Shown: positions 32,546 to 43,658 of the stretch, piece by piece | Layout: every line of letters begins with the position of its first letter | Position numbering within the stretch: the first letter of the stretch is position 1 | Origin: Bufo bufo | Lineage: Eukaryota; Chordata; Amphibia; Anura; Bufonidae | Reading direction: 5' to 3' | NCBI RefSeq assembly: GCF_905171765.1 | Contig: NC_053392.1 | Location: 31,426,192-31,490,191, forward strand | Length of the DNA: 64,000 nt | Made by a program: the position numbers and the translations under genes | Notes under the pieces: generated by a model | What the model was told of the DNA's origin: nothing | The model's input: only the letters and a program-made list of their open reading frames with translations | Databases searched by the model: none

Positions 32546-33500
32546 TGTAGTGTCCCACTAGGTAGGCGTGGGCACTACACAAGGGTTAATTGGGTGACGT
32601 GTTACTCCTGCTCACAAGGGACAGAAATATTATATTTAACTGTGCACTTTAATGTATTTTTCTATGTGTTTTTACATGCAATGTTTCCCCTGTATTATGC
32701 ATTGCAGGCCTATTAGGGTGTAGTTAGGCATCCTAGACACTAGAGGGAGATAGGGAGCCCCTAGTATAAATGTTCAGGCCCAGACAGGGAGGAGTTAGGT
32801 CATAGTCAGGAGTCTGTGGAGACAGAAGTGAGAAGGCACCAGCCAGAGATATGCTGAGGGCCTCCTCCTGACATGCAGCTTGATAGCCCTGGCTGCTAGC
32901 TACGACCAGGAGGCTAGTGAAGAACTCTAGCCTGCCTGTAGATCAAGTGAGCCTCCGTTAGCTCAGAAGATTGCCCCAGTAGAAGAGATGTACCTCCTGG
33001 GAGCAACCTACAGCATCCCTCACAGTAAGGACAATACAGCAAGTTCAGATAAGTAACCTGATGGGCAGAAGTACTATAAAGTAAAGAGCAAGGGTCAATA
33101 CTGGAGGAAGGATTTATATACCAAGGATTAAAGCCAGCAATTAGGCATCCGGGCCTTGGGATCCAGCCAGCTAGAATAGCTGAAGGGGATAGAGCAGCAT
33201 TGCACTGCAAAGCATTAACTGTTTGCCCTCCAAGTATCTTGCATAATTAATACCTGCCATTATTGAAAGTAAACCTGCTTGCGGAGTATTGTTCAAAGGA
33301 CTGCATCATCATTATCAACTGTAACTACATGTACAAAGTTGGACTGTTTTTCCAAAGTAAAGCAACGTTTGGTTCACCAACTGCGTACTCTATTAATCCT
33401 CCTACAAATCGGTGTGCCACCGTTACAGGCACTGGCGTCACGAATCTTAAAGGGACCTTACCTAAGGCACTCAAAACACCTACAACATCAAGGGCACCTC
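32546..33500 (+). repeat. LTR-like repeat, no coding capacity
   Basis: Begins TGTAGTGTCCCACTAGG, has a TATA-like AGTATAAATG (32764-32773) preceded by a purine-rich ACTAGAGGGAGATAGGGAG block, and no ORF of note. The start with TG and a central TATA box suggest an LTR or LTR fragment. I could not fix the right end or a target duplication. Confidence 0.35.
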
Positions 33501-33539
33501 ACACACCACAGGCCTTGTCCCTATCTACAGAGTGTACCC

Positions 33540-34630
33540 CAGAGGAACTAGTGTCTGCCTCTCCTTCACTGTTGCATGCCTGCCCAGGGTTCTTCTCAGA
33601 AAAGTGAGTGACCCTCGATTGCCCATACCGTGACCTCACTGTCGCTATACCCTGCAGGTCTGGCGTGCTGCACTTACTCCACTTCAGCTCGAGCTTTGCA
33701 TGTAGATGCCTGGTCATGCAGGTTGTGCTCAGGTTTAGAACTTTTATGCCTCGCTTCAGGCTCTAATTGCACAGCGTGCAAACCACTCGTGTCTTGTCGT
33801 CAATACATTGAAGAAGTGCCACGCCAGGGAACTCCTTGGAGCTGGCTTTGGTGTGCTTGGTCCCTTAGTACGGTGGGCAGTAGCAGGCATACTGTCTAGG
33901 CGACGCCCGCTCTGCTTTTGCACCCTGCTCCCTCTTTTGCTGTGCTGGTGCCTCTGTGCGACCACTGACTCTTCCTCTGAACTGCACACGTCACTCGCAT
34001 GACCTTGATTCCATGTAGGGTCTATGACCTCATCATCCTCCACATCATCTTCCACCCACTTTTCCTTGTTGGTCTGCACACTGCAGAAAGCCGCAGCAGT
34101 TGGCACCTGTGTTTCGTCATCATCAGAGACGTGCTGTGGTGGTCTTTCCATGTCCTCATCCTAAAAAATAAGTGGTTGGGCATCGGTGCACTCAATCTCT
34201 TCCACTTCTGGGGCAGGGCTATGTGGATGGCCCACGGAAACGCTGCCAGCAGAGTCATCAAAAATAATAAGAGACTGCTGCATGACTTGGGGCTCAGACT
34301 GATGGCCATGGGCTGCAAATGCCAACTCTGAGCTTTCAGCAGGGGACCGGGTGGGAGACGATGTGAAGGAACTGTAGGCACTGTCAGCCACCCAATCTAC
34401 TATCGCCTGTACTTGTTCTGGCCTCACCATTCGTAGAGCGGCATTCAGGCATATCAAATAATGCTGAAGGTTCTGTCGCCTACTTGCACCTGAGGAAGGG
34501 GTTTCACTTGTGCGTGTAGCTGGAACAGATCGACCACGTCCTCTCCCTGCAACAGAAGCTCCACCAGCAGCACCACGACCGGGGCCACGTCCCCTATTTG
34601 ACGCTCTCCTTATTCTTTGCGTTCACCCAC
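33540..34630 (-). pseudogene. hAT-like ORF with BED-type zinc finger, frameshifted
   Basis: Reading minus from about 34620: a Gly/Arg-rich start (NRGRGPGRGAAGG and GRGRGRSVPATRTS), then YLICLNAALRMVRPEQVQAI, an acidic Asp/Glu linker, SSEEESVVAQ, and SSLAWHFFNV...EWFARCAI. The last is the first half of a BED finger (aromatic residues and the first Cys). The second Cys position is Arg. After a frameshift the second half appears as TTCMTRHLHAKLE with the His pair. BED fingers bind DNA in hAT transposases. At least two shifts (near 34160 and 33770) break it. Confidence 0.55.
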
Positions 34631-34638
34631 TAAACTAA

Positions 34639-34996
34639 GGGTCCATTCACACGTCCGTTTTGGTGTTCCGCATCCGTTCCGATTAAAAACGGAACGTTAT
34701 GCGGATCCATTCATTTTCAATGGAATCCGCAAATAATCGGAGAGCACTCATGGTGCTCTCCGATTCCGTGATTCCGTTCCGTTCCGTGGGTTCCGTTATT
34801 CGGATCCTGGAAAAAAAATATACCCTGTCCTACTATTAGTCCGATTTTGCGTTCCGTCATCCCATTCTAGTCAATGGATCCGACCAAAAATCGGATGACA
34901 TGCTAAAAGCATCCTCATGTCATCCAGATTTTCGGATCCGCAAAAAACATGAACGTTTATCTGGAAAGGTAAAAATACTGACGTGTGAATGCACCC
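34639..34996. mobile_element. Harbinger-type MITE, 358 bp
   Basis: Starts GGGTCCATTCACACGTCCG and ends with the mirror CTGACGTGTGAATGCACCC. It has TAA on both flanks (34636-34638, 34997-34999). Internal blocks of CCGTT and GGATCC are repeated in both orientations. No ORF. Confidence 0.75.
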
Positions 34997-36050
34997 TAAC
35001 AGATGGTTTTTGTCAGGCAACAATGTAACCGCCAATAGTCAACAATTAAGTTCACTGAGAGTAAGACCGTGCCGGTGTCATAAAGAGAAACATTTTTTGG
35101 AGGTCACTCAACAGTGTGACATGCGAATGTAATACAATTACTTCACTGTCACAAAAAATGTTAATTTGTCAACCAACAATGTAACAGCAGTATTGACTGG
35201 TTTTATTGGACTGTCAGATATGCAGTGTCGGTGTAAGAAAGAGAAAAAAATCGCTTTAGGTCACACAAATATGTGACAGACTAATGTAATTGAATTATTT
35301 TCACTGCCAGGTATGCACTGCAGGCTGCAGGGGCACTTGACCACCAAAAAAAGGGAATTTGTCCCCCTTGAATCTAACAGATGGATTTAATGAATAGATT
35401 TTCGCTGTCAGATATTCAGCACAGGCGTACTTCACAGAAAAAAATGTGAATATGCCCCCCCCCCACCCCCGGGGCCCTGAAGTCACAGACAGATTACCTA
35501 TATTATTTTCCCTTCCCCTGGCACATATGCAGTGCAGGTGTCCTTAAAAATGCCCAGATGTCACACACTTAGCTACCAGAACAGGATTAAAGTAATGTCC
35601 CTGGCACACATGCACTTGCACTCCCACCTAACAAACAGACTGATTAAAGCTTATTTCTCTGTGGCACTGGGCTCAGGGGTACAAACATGAGCATAGCACC
35701 AACAAAAATAATCGCTGTAGTTTGCAGATTTAACACCAAGAACACCAGAATTGTTTCCTATTCTCTCCCTCACAGCAGCAGCATCCTCTCCCTACACTAG
35801 TAACAGCAGATTGACGTGCAGCGCTACGTGACTCCAGCTTATATAGAGGCTGGGTCACATTATGGACTGGCCAATCACAGCCATGCCATTAGTAGGCATG
35901 GCTGTGATGGCTTCTAAGGGCACAGAGTTAAACACTTGTTGATTGGCTGCTCTGTAGCTTTTCAACACTCGTCATTAAATCGCCGAGCACCGAACTGGAA
36001 CCCGAACTTGAAACCCTGAAATGTTCGGGTTCATGTTCGCTCAACCCTAG

Positions 36051-36300
36051 TCCTAGACCCCACATGGACTCCATGTCATGCCAGTGACGCGTGCAGTTCT
36101 AAAGAAGAGGAGGTGGTCATGCAGAGCCAGCCGCACAGCAAAAGAGGGAGCAGGGTGCAAAAGCAGAGCGGCCGGCCTCTAGCCAGTATGCCTGCTACTG
36201 CCCACCTCACCCAGTGACTGAGCACACCAAACCCAGCTCAAAGGAGTTCCCTGGTGTAGCAGTTCTTAAGAAAATGTGCCATTTATTTATAAGATTATTA
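36051..36300 (+). repeat. Fragment of hAT BED-finger ORF region, plus strand
   Basis: 36128-36210 reads QQKRGSRVQKQSGRPLASMP with stops. It is closely similar to the linker of the ORF at 33540-34630 but on the other strand. It seems to be part of an older hAT copy into which the neighbouring element inserted. Confidence 0.5.
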
Positions 36301-36906
36301 AGTCTTATATTGGAAGAGTAGAGAGATATACCGGGTGCACCTAGCCATTGTTATACTGCAGCACTATTTGCAATTTCCCAATGTTTTGGGGCCTCCAGAA
36401 ACAAACAAAAATCATTTATATATATATAGAAATTTTTAAACATAAAAAAATATAAGTTGGCTACCTCCTCCGCTTCTTTGCCTGCACCGCCACCTCCACC
36501 TCCTCCTCCACTCGGACCTCCACTTCCTGGCTCAAGATTTTTATGTCTTATATAGGCAGAGTAGAGAAATATACCAGCCAAACCCCAAAAAATGGCTAAA
36601 TGTCACACTCAGAATTAGGGGGTAGAGAGAGAGTGACTCCTTCTCCCCTGTGCTGCTGAGGAGAACACGGAGCACGCTGAGAGCAGCACACTCCTTGTTC
36701 TCTGATACTAGACTGTGCAATAGCGAAGCCTAGTATCGAAAAAAGGCAAATCCCGGTATCAAGGTCGAGACCAGACAAAGGTATCGATACCCAAAACAAC
36801 CCTAGTCCTGTGTCGGTTTGTGACTAAAATACTAAAATACTGCCGACATTTGGTTGGATGGTCACATGATATGCTCTGACATTTACTCCACTGACTGGTT
36901 TCTTAA
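36301..36906. other. Unclassified sequence with CCA/CTC-rich tract
   Basis: No gene. TCTTATATTGGAAGAGTAGA (36304-36323) recurs as TCTTATATAGGCAGAGTAGA (36546-36565), so a local repeat of about 240 bp exists. 36480-36530 is a CCACCTCC-rich tract. Confidence 0.35.
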
Positions 36907-37237
36907 GGCTAGGGCTACACCATGACATGTGTCGCGCAACAATGAGAGCACATAGGGCACAACTACACTGCAACATGTGTTGCACGACATTGATGTTACA
37001 CCAATGGCGCTCAGCAATTTTTATGATAGTCTATGGTGTTGCACTGCGACAGTCTGCGACTGCGACGTGACAGTCGCAGAAAAATCCATTTTGGATGGAT
37101 TTTTTGCTACTGTCGTGTCGCAGTCGCAGCATGTCGCACTTCGCAGTGCGACTCCATAGACCATCATTATATAAATTGTTACGCAACATTGGTGCGACAA
37201 AATGTTGCACGACATATGTCGTCATGTAGCCCTAGCC
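36907..37237. mobile_element. Harbinger-type MITE, 331 bp
   Basis: Ends GGCTAGGGCTACACCATGAC and GTCATGTAGCCCTAGCC are inverted repeats with TAA on both sides (36904-36906, 37238-37240). The body is a long foldback with GTCGCAGTCGCAGC-like arms around a centre near 37090. No ORF. Confidence 0.8.
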
Positions 37238-37240
37238 TAA

Positions 37241-37937
37241 TGCCTATGTACACCTTTGCGGGCAATTTCTTTTATTATTGCATTGTACTTATTTTGAGCT
37301 AAAAATATATGTATTTTTTTAAATTGTTCTTTTTTCTGTATAGAACTGAGATGCTCTACTGGATTTTCTGTCTTTTCTGTCAGACCAGGAGCAGATGGAC
37401 TTCACTTCTTATCTCTGCTCTCTGACCTCCTAAAGACTCATTATAGCTCAGTCCTTATTTTACTGATAAGAATGTGGCTTAAGTAAGTGTTTATGGCCTC
37501 TCAGTAGTTTAGAGAGAAGTGTTATTAGATGACCAAAGTGAAAGTACTAGCCACACATCTAGAAAAACTGTTAACCCATTGTGATAGAACAGCTCAGTAT
37601 TTTTAATAAAGGCCAACTGAAAAAAATATTTTTAGACAAAAATGAGTAACATGCAATCATAAAAAAGAAAAAAAACTTTGCTTGTTTTCCTGACATTGCC
37701 TCTGATTTTGATTCTGGCTTGACCTCCTGGTATTTGGACACTGTTTGGTACTTGACTCTGCTTGTTGTGACCTTGCCCTTGCTTTGCCTGCTGACTTTTT
37801 GTCTGACGTTTTCTCCTGGTTTTACTTTGCTGTGTATTTGTATCAGATTTTGGATTTTTTATCTGGTCCTGGTTTTGCTTGTCCGGTTTGAACCTGTTTG
37901 TATCTGAGCACTTTTTACCCCTGGATAAGTCAAATGG
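37241..37937. other. Unclassified sequence
   Basis: No gene. 37680-37910 is CTTG/TTTG-rich, with repeated TTGCCTGCTGAC-type words. This resembles the pyrimidine-rich part of amphibian gypsy LTRs, but no boundary can be defined. Confidence 0.3.
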
Positions 37938-38470
37938 TATGAAGAAAATGGTTCCGGCACTGAAGTTTTCTCAATAAAATCTTCCTCTTTATTCATGTTA
38001 GGCTTCGTTCACATCACCGTTCAGCCTTTCCGTTCTCCTGCTCCGTTTAGGAGCAGGAGAACGGAAAGGACGGAGAAGGCACATAACTGAGCCAAACGGA
38101 GCCCTTAGGACCCCATAGACTCTAATGGGATCCGTTATGTTTCCGCTCAGAAGATGATTTTGAAGCAGAGACAAAAGTCCTGCATGCACAAAGTTTGTCT
38201 CCGCTCCAAAATCATCTTCTGAACGGAAACATAACGGACCCCATTATAGTCTATGGGGTCCTCAGGCTCCGTTTGGCTCAGTTATGTGCCTTCTCCGTCC
38301 TTTCCGTTCTCCTGCTCCTAAACGGATCAGGAGAACGGAAAGGCTGAATAGTGATGTGAACGAAGCCTAACAATGACAAGTGCAGAAGAATTCATACAGC
38401 AAGCGAAAGTTTACGCGTTTTGGACACCTTGTCATAGTCCGAAATGCGTAAACTTTTGCTTGCTGTATGA
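37938..38470 (+). mobile_element. Fourth PLE-like foldback (P4) interrupted by a MITE
   Basis: 37938-38000 has AGAAAATGGTTCCGGCACTG...TTTATTCATG, the same opening as P1-P3 (GGCACT or GCACT, then TTTATTCA). After a nested MITE it resumes and forms a 31-bp inverted repeat: CAGCAAGCGAAAGTTTACGC versus GCGTAAACTTTTGCTTGCTG (about 38397-38467). The centre contains TCCGAAATGCGTAAAC, resembling the GAAACGCG hammerhead end. The outer arms are not palindromic here, so it is a decayed or partial member. Confidence 0.45.
38001..38367. mobile_element. Foldback MITE, 367 bp
   Basis: GGCTTCGTTCACATCACCG at the left mirrors GTGATGTGAACGAAGCC at the right, with TTA and TAA as immediate flanks. Most of the length folds back, including AGGAGCAGGAGAACGGAAAG near each end and AAAATCATCTTCTGA near the centre. 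No ORF. It lies inside P4. Confidence 0.75.
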
Positions 38471-39519
38471 GGTTTTTTTTCTCTGTAGACAGCGCTACAG
38501 CCTGGGAGAAGAAGACACCCAGGAGAAAAAGGGCAGGCTCTTCCCAGTGTTACCAATACAGCAAAAATACCGGGGGACATAGTGCAAGAACGAACTGGCA
38601 CACCGAAATAATAGTAAGTGCAGTGAGATCCCAGGGCGCCGCTCTACACAGCCTGATAGTTATCTTACAATGTTTGGAACGATTAAAGTTCCTCTTTAAG
38701 GGAGAACAATGCCGCGCCACCAACTCACCAGTGTAGCGGAGATCGGCTCCTGCTACACTCACAGTGAATGCTCACATTGAAGCACTGTACAGAAATGTAC
38801 AGTGTAATGGGGGAGGGGGGATAAAAGGGAATCCGTCTCATACAAATTCACTGCACTGAGACGGATTCCCTCCCCTGTATGGAGGGGGCACGAGGGGTCA
38901 TTATATTTAATGGGGCTCTGGTGGTCATTATACTAAATGGAGGGTCAATGGGGATCATTATACTAAATGGGGGGCACTGGGAGTCATTATACTGTGTAAG
39001 GGGCCCTCACAGTGTGATGAATGACCCCCCAGTGGCCCCCTCACATACCTATCATTGCTGGAGCGCAGGGGAGCCGGCGGTCCTGTCATTCACTAACCGT
39101 AGCTCGCTGTGCTCCTTCTCTCCTCCGGCCCGCTGCAGCAGTGGGCCAGGCCTGGAGGAGAGAAGGAGATGTGCAGTGATGTAGCTAGAACCGATTGGGC
39201 CCTACAGCAAATTTTAGTAGCCCCCCCCCCCCCCCCAATGTGTGTTCACATCACGTTTTTCCTATCGGTTTGATGTATACAAATGTGCAGCACTCCACGT
39301 TTTTGTATCCTGCAGAGTCAAGTAAAAAATGCATACGTTAACGTATATGTTTTTTTACAATGGAACTGTATGGTGAACGGACGCCACTGTACGGTATCAG
39401 TCTGAGGCATCTGTTAACGCATATATTTTTGGTATACATTAAATGGATGGCACAAATGGGATGTGAACCCAGCCCTAGTGTGAGAATAATGGATCCACAG
39501 GATTTACTTTATGCTGTTA
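38471..39519. other. Unclassified sequence with short minisatellite
   Basis: No gene. 38882-39010 is a degenerate repeat of about 30 bp built on GGGG(G)TCATTATACTAAATGG. 38827-38880 contains a small inverted repeat around GAGACGGATTCCC. 39222-39236 is a poly-C run. Confidence 0.4.
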
Positions 39520-39825
39520 AAGATAAAGCAGGGCGCACCATAGGGTAATTCCGTTGGTAGACAGATAAAATAAATGGTTCCAGTACAGGGCTCACCTTTT
39601 GTGGTTGTGCTATCTGTAGGCACAACTCTAGTAAAAGCTTGTCAATACGTGTATTGGAGTCACGATTCGCTGGTGGATCTGCAGCCGCGGAGGGATGACT
39701 TCTTGTCGGAGATACCTGAAGTCTCCAAGAAGTGGTAGGATACAAAGGTATATAGATAAAATATCCCAGGGCGCAAGAATCCAGTCCAGATAGTGATAGT
39801 AAAAAGAAACGTATTTATTGCGGAA

Positions 39826-39868
39826 GTACAACGCGTTTCGGGGAGTAGTTCCCCTTCATCAGGTACAT
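39826..39868 (-). ncRNA. Hammerhead ribozyme-like motif, PLE-B left arm
   Basis: Minus strand: GTAC, CTGATGA, AGGGG-loop-CCCC, GAAAC, GCGTT, GTAC. Core boxes are exact, stem II is four G-C pairs and stem I can form with GTAC/GTAC. The cleavage triplet would be GTT. An AATAAA lies about 12 nt downstream. Confidence 0.7.
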
Positions 39869-39990
39869 AACACTGCATATGAAATTACACACAGCATTTA
39901 AATGCACACAAAAAAAACCCGCCAAAGTGAAAAGTAGGCGGGGCTAAGAAAAGGGGGAGTGGTTGGTGGGGATGAGTCCCCAGCAAATGT

Positions 39991-40670
39991 CCCCTACTAA
40001 CATACAACGAATAAGACGTGCCCTCTCATTAAGGTGGGCAATGACAAATGACAAGACGTACATAAAATGTCACTAGGGGGATGGATCAAGTACCACGTAG
40101 AGGGTCGGGTAGGGGTTAGGGGTGTAAATGTGTACTACCCACTGGCCCTAATACCTCCCTACTTGTCCTGTTACTCCCTCAAAGTGTATCCGAAGGACGG
40201 GGTCCAAAAAGCCCCGCAAGGGGTGGCCCAGACAGGAACTCTGATCCTATTAAGAAGCCCTAATAAGGCCCTGGTCAGGATAAATGACAAAGGAAAAAGA
40301 GTTCTCACTTTGGAAAACACACTAGTAGGCAAAGAAAAAAACACATAAATATAAGTATAGCACCACCTAGACACCCAGTAAAGATCAGAGTGGGGGAATA
40401 CTCAAGTGTCCCGACGCGTTTCTTCAGTTAGAGCCCCAAGATTCTTCAGGGGACACGAGGCTATGCGTTTGCTGAAGTCAGTCTGTGACTAAGCCTGTAA
40501 ATAATAAAGTGCATATATAATAATACGTCACAAATCCATTGTCCAGTGTAGGATCGTGGAGAGGTTTTTAACTTACTCGCTGATGGCTGCGGTCAGGGGT
40601 GGCTGTAGGCACACAGAAACGGCAGGACCCAAGGTGATGGTGTCTGCTAAGATGATGTCTGCTGAGGTGA
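39991..40670 (-). repeat. PLE-A left terminal repeat (inverted)
   Basis: Matches 42860-43166 joined to 52987-53400 in reverse complement, including the block that gives a 93-codon shadow frame on each side. The right copy has a 30-bp segment near 42998-43028 that this copy lacks. Confidence 0.85.
40406..40456 (-). ncRNA. Hammerhead ribozyme-like motif, PLE-A left repeat
   Basis: Minus strand: GTGTCCC, CTGAAGA, a 20-nt insert, GAAAC, GCGTC, GGGACAC. Stem I pairs seven bases perfectly (GTGTCCC/GGGACAC). Stem II is poorly defined, so activity is doubtful. Confidence 0.55.
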
Positions 40671-40686
40671 CCTACCGGGGAAATTA

Positions 40687-42153
40687 GAGGATATCTGTAT
40701 AGAGCCACACTGGTTTCTGGCCTCCATTGATGTGGAGGCCCTCTACTCCTCCATCCCACACGAACGAGGGTTGGAGGCCTCTAGTCATTTCCTGAGTACC
40801 AGGGGGCAGCAATTTTCCATGCATAACGTCTTCACCCTTGAACTCCTGGACTTCGTGCTATCGAGCAATTTCTTCATGTTCGATGGTCGCATATACCACC
40901 AGCTCAGGGGCACAGCGATGGGCAGTTCTTGTGCCCCATCCTATGCTAACTTGCTCCTGGGCTGGTGGGAGGAATCAGTGGTGTTTGGGGACCCACCACG
41001 GTGGTTCATTGATCATATCGCCCTCTGGTCACGCTATATCGACGACATCTTTTTGTTGTGGAGCGGACCAGAGAGCGATTTTGACAAACTGATCTCTGAA
41101 CTTAACGTTAATAACTTTAACCTTAGGTTCACTTCGGTTATCGTTAAGGACCGCCTTCCCTTCCTGGATGTGGTTATCCTTAGGGATGACAAAGGTGGTC
41201 TCAATACATCCATCTACAGAAAACCCACCTCCACAAATTCCCTCCTTAGGTGGGACAGCTGTCATCCTGTCCCTCTTAAGAGAGGGATTCCCACCGGACA
41301 GTACCTGAGACTTAAACGCAACTGCTCTGAAGATAAGGACTTTAAATATCAAGCACGAGACCTTAGGTCTAGGTTTCAGGAGAGGGGATACCCAGATAGG
41401 ACCCTCAGACTGGCCTATGAGAGAACCAAGGCACGTACATGAACCAAACTTCTTCATTCTAAAAACAATAGGGCACGCGGGTCTCAAGGTACTGTCCGGG
41501 TGATAGGCACTTTTGACGCTGCTGCGTCACAGGTGAGGAGGATCCTGGCACACCATTGGGACACCTTGCTGATGGACCCAGACCTGGCTGAGGTCTTGGA
41601 TCCCTCGGTTTCCCTCACATTCAGGAGGGGCAATAACCTGAGGGACAGACTGGTACACAGCCACTTTACTTCCGCAGCTAAACCACGGACGTGGCTGGAT
41701 AGACCTGTGACGGGGTGCCACAGATGTGGACGATGTAGCTTCTGCGGCTGCCTGACACAGGGCAAGACGTTTGTCGGAGAGCCCAAGAATACCACCTACT
41801 ATGTGAAAGGTTTCCTGAATTGCCGTACTGCAGTTGTGATTTACCTGATAACATGCATATGTGGCCTACGCTACATAAGCAAAACATTCAGGGAATTACG
41901 CAAACGTATGGGGGAGCACCATGGCGACATTCGCAACAATAGGGATACCCCCATTGCACGTCATGTACAGACGTTCCATGAAGGACGCTTGGCGTCCATC
42001 AGCTTTATGGGGATTGAACACGTACCAAAGCCCATTCGGGGGGGAGACTGGAACAGGTCCATCCCACAAAGGGAATGTTGGTGGACATTTACACTTAATA
42101 CGGTTGTCCCCAACGGGCTTAATGAACATCTGAACTTCAGCTGTTTCCTTTGA
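40687..42153 (+). pseudogene. PLE-A reverse transcriptase and GIY-YIG endonuclease, N-truncated, one stop
   Basis: The frame opens at about 40687 in RT motif A (SIDVEALYSSIPHERGLEA); the fingers region is missing. It continues with QLRGTAMGSSCAPSYANLLL and SRYIDDIFLLW (catalytic Asp pair). A TGA at 41440, where CGA would give Arg, is the only break; the same frame resumes to 42153. The linker has CHRCGRCSFCGC, the Cys-rich motif of Neptune-type PLEs. The nuclease has VIYLITCICGLRYISKTF, where the usual Gly of YIG is Ser, and KRMGEHHGDI. RT primes at the nicked target; the nuclease nicks it. Confidence 0.85.
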
Positions 42154-42859
42154 TTGCCTATTTTTTTCCTGTCCGGGCCCTGTGGCCACTTTCCCCACAT
42201 TAAACCTCTATTTATTTGGTTTCTTACGCGGGATTTCTGGCACATACTGCCAAACCCCTGCGGGGAGATGGAGGAGGTACAGGGGGGCTAGTGGTCTTGA
42301 CGGACCAGCGACCAGTATTTCTCTCCCCCCCTGAGCGCTCCCTCCCTCCACTCCAAATTCGTGATCGATGCAAGTCTTCCATCTGTAGTAGAATGGGAAG
42401 CAACCCACTCTTAGTGTATGATCACAGTGTCCTGCTGGTCGCAGGAGAGGCTGAGGCAGGACACTTTGTTTATCCCGAGTGGTAGCCAGATAATAGACAG
42501 GAGCTTTTGTTTATGTAATTTCTTAGTCTGGCCATTCGGGATATTGCTGCACCTGTGCGGCCGTGGCCGGGACTCAATGAGGTGACCGCGGCGGTGACGC
42601 AATTGCATCTCATGTGGCGCGGCCGGATGACGTCGGGCCCGGCGCCGGCCGTGCGTTCCACCCCTAGCCCTTTGGAACGCATGGGTCAGGGGTGTGAGGC
42701 GTAGGCGCGGACCCGTGACTTCTGGATTCTCCGATCACGTGATCACGGCCTCAGACGCCTTACAGGTGCGTCATGAGTAGGCGCTTAACCGGAAGTTTAC
42801 TGATCCGAAAAATACGCCTCACCTGGCCCTCTAGCCCTTATAATGTGGCGGACTTCGCC
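42154..42859. other. PLE-A 3' non-coding region
   Basis: No gene. GC-rich at 42555-42720 (CGGCCG and GCGCC words). Part of PLE-A between the endonuclease stop and the right terminal repeat. Confidence 0.5.
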
Positions 42860-43166
42860 CCACTAGCTGCCGGTCATCATCTCAGCAGACACCATCGCCT
42901 TGGGTCCTGCCGTTTCTGTGTGCCTACAGCCACCCCTGACCGCAGCCATCAGCGAGTAGGTTAAAAACCTCTCCACGATCCTACACTGGACAATGGATGG
43001 GGAGGTATTCTTTCTTCTGACTATTTTTTGTGACGTATTATTATATATGCACTTTATTATTTACAGGCTTAGTCACAGACTGACTTCAGCAAACGCATAG
43101 CCCCGTGTCCCCTGAAGAATCTTGGGGCTCTAACTGAAGAAACGCGTCGGGCCACTTGAGTATTCC
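42860..43166 (+). repeat. PLE-A right terminal repeat, first part
   Basis: Direct-orientation partner of 40390-40670. It is cut at ATTCC by the copia element and resumes at 52992. Confidence 0.85.
43105..43155 (+). ncRNA. Hammerhead ribozyme-like motif, PLE-A right repeat
   Basis: GTGTCCC, CTGAAGA, insert, GAAAC, GCGTC, GGGCCAC. One substitution weakens stem I relative to the left copy. Confidence 0.5.
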
Positions 43167-43222
43167 TGTTGCCATTTCTTTACTTAAGAGATAGGATAAC
43201 CGGATTAAGTTGCTTCTGAACC
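43167..43222 (-). repeat. Copia 3' LTR, distal fragment
   Basis: The first 56 bp on the plus strand (TGTTGCCATTTC...GAACC), matching 52693-52747. It ends at the gypsy target duplication. Confidence 0.9.
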
Positions 43223-43645
43223 TGTCATGGTCTTACCTTCTTGCTGTTCTCCTTCGTTTGACATGTGCTGGCGGCCATCTTGGTTTCTGGGTTTCTTGTA
43301 GCCTTCCACCCTGCGGCTCCTCCTTCCCACTGGGAGGAGCTGGATGCCTAGCTCATATATATAGGGGGTCTGTGGCTTCAGTTCCTTGCTTGGTCCTCCT
43401 GTGTTCACATGCTTCTAAGACTGCTGCTGCTTCTGGTTCCTGATCCTGGCTTCGTCTGACTACCCTGCTGGTTCCTGATCCTGGCTTCGTCTGACTACCC
43501 TTCTGGTTCCTGATCTCTGGCCTCTCAAAGACTCTGCTTCGGTTTCACCATTCGTTTGGACTTTTGCTTTACAGCTTTATTTTCAATAAAGCCTTCTTAT
43601 TTTCACTTATCTCTTGTTGTACGTCTGGTTCATGGTTCCGTGACA
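43223..43645 (+). repeat. Gypsy-1 5' LTR
   Basis: 423 bp, TGTCATGGTC...CCGTGACA. It has a TATA-like CATATATATAGG near 43352 and AATAAAGCC near 43586. It contains two 35-bp units (CTGCTGGTTCCTGATCC...GACTACC), where the 3' LTR has three. I saw one substitution in the TATA-proximal region (AGGGGGT here, AGGAGGT there). Confidence 0.95.
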
Positions 43646-43658
43646 TTAGGACCAAGCC

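Larger units (their letters stand above)
33500..36050 (-). mobile_element. hAT-like DNA transposon, partial, with nested MITE
   Basis: In minus orientation the left terminus is near 36050 (CTAGGGTTGAGCGAACATGA). A roughly 1-kb leader with Thr/Val-poor non-coding sequence and short C-rich runs follows, and then an ORF with a BED-like zinc finger (33540-34630). The leader is interrupted by a Harbinger-type MITE (34639-34996). The catalytic part and the other terminus are absent, so it is truncated near 33500. Confidence 0.5.

Noticed and set aside
40067..40348. 93-codon ORF repeated in inverse orientation at 53038-53319
   Set aside because: Both lie in the non-coding terminal repeats of PLE-A; the identity comes from the inverted repeat, and no protein family is recognisable.
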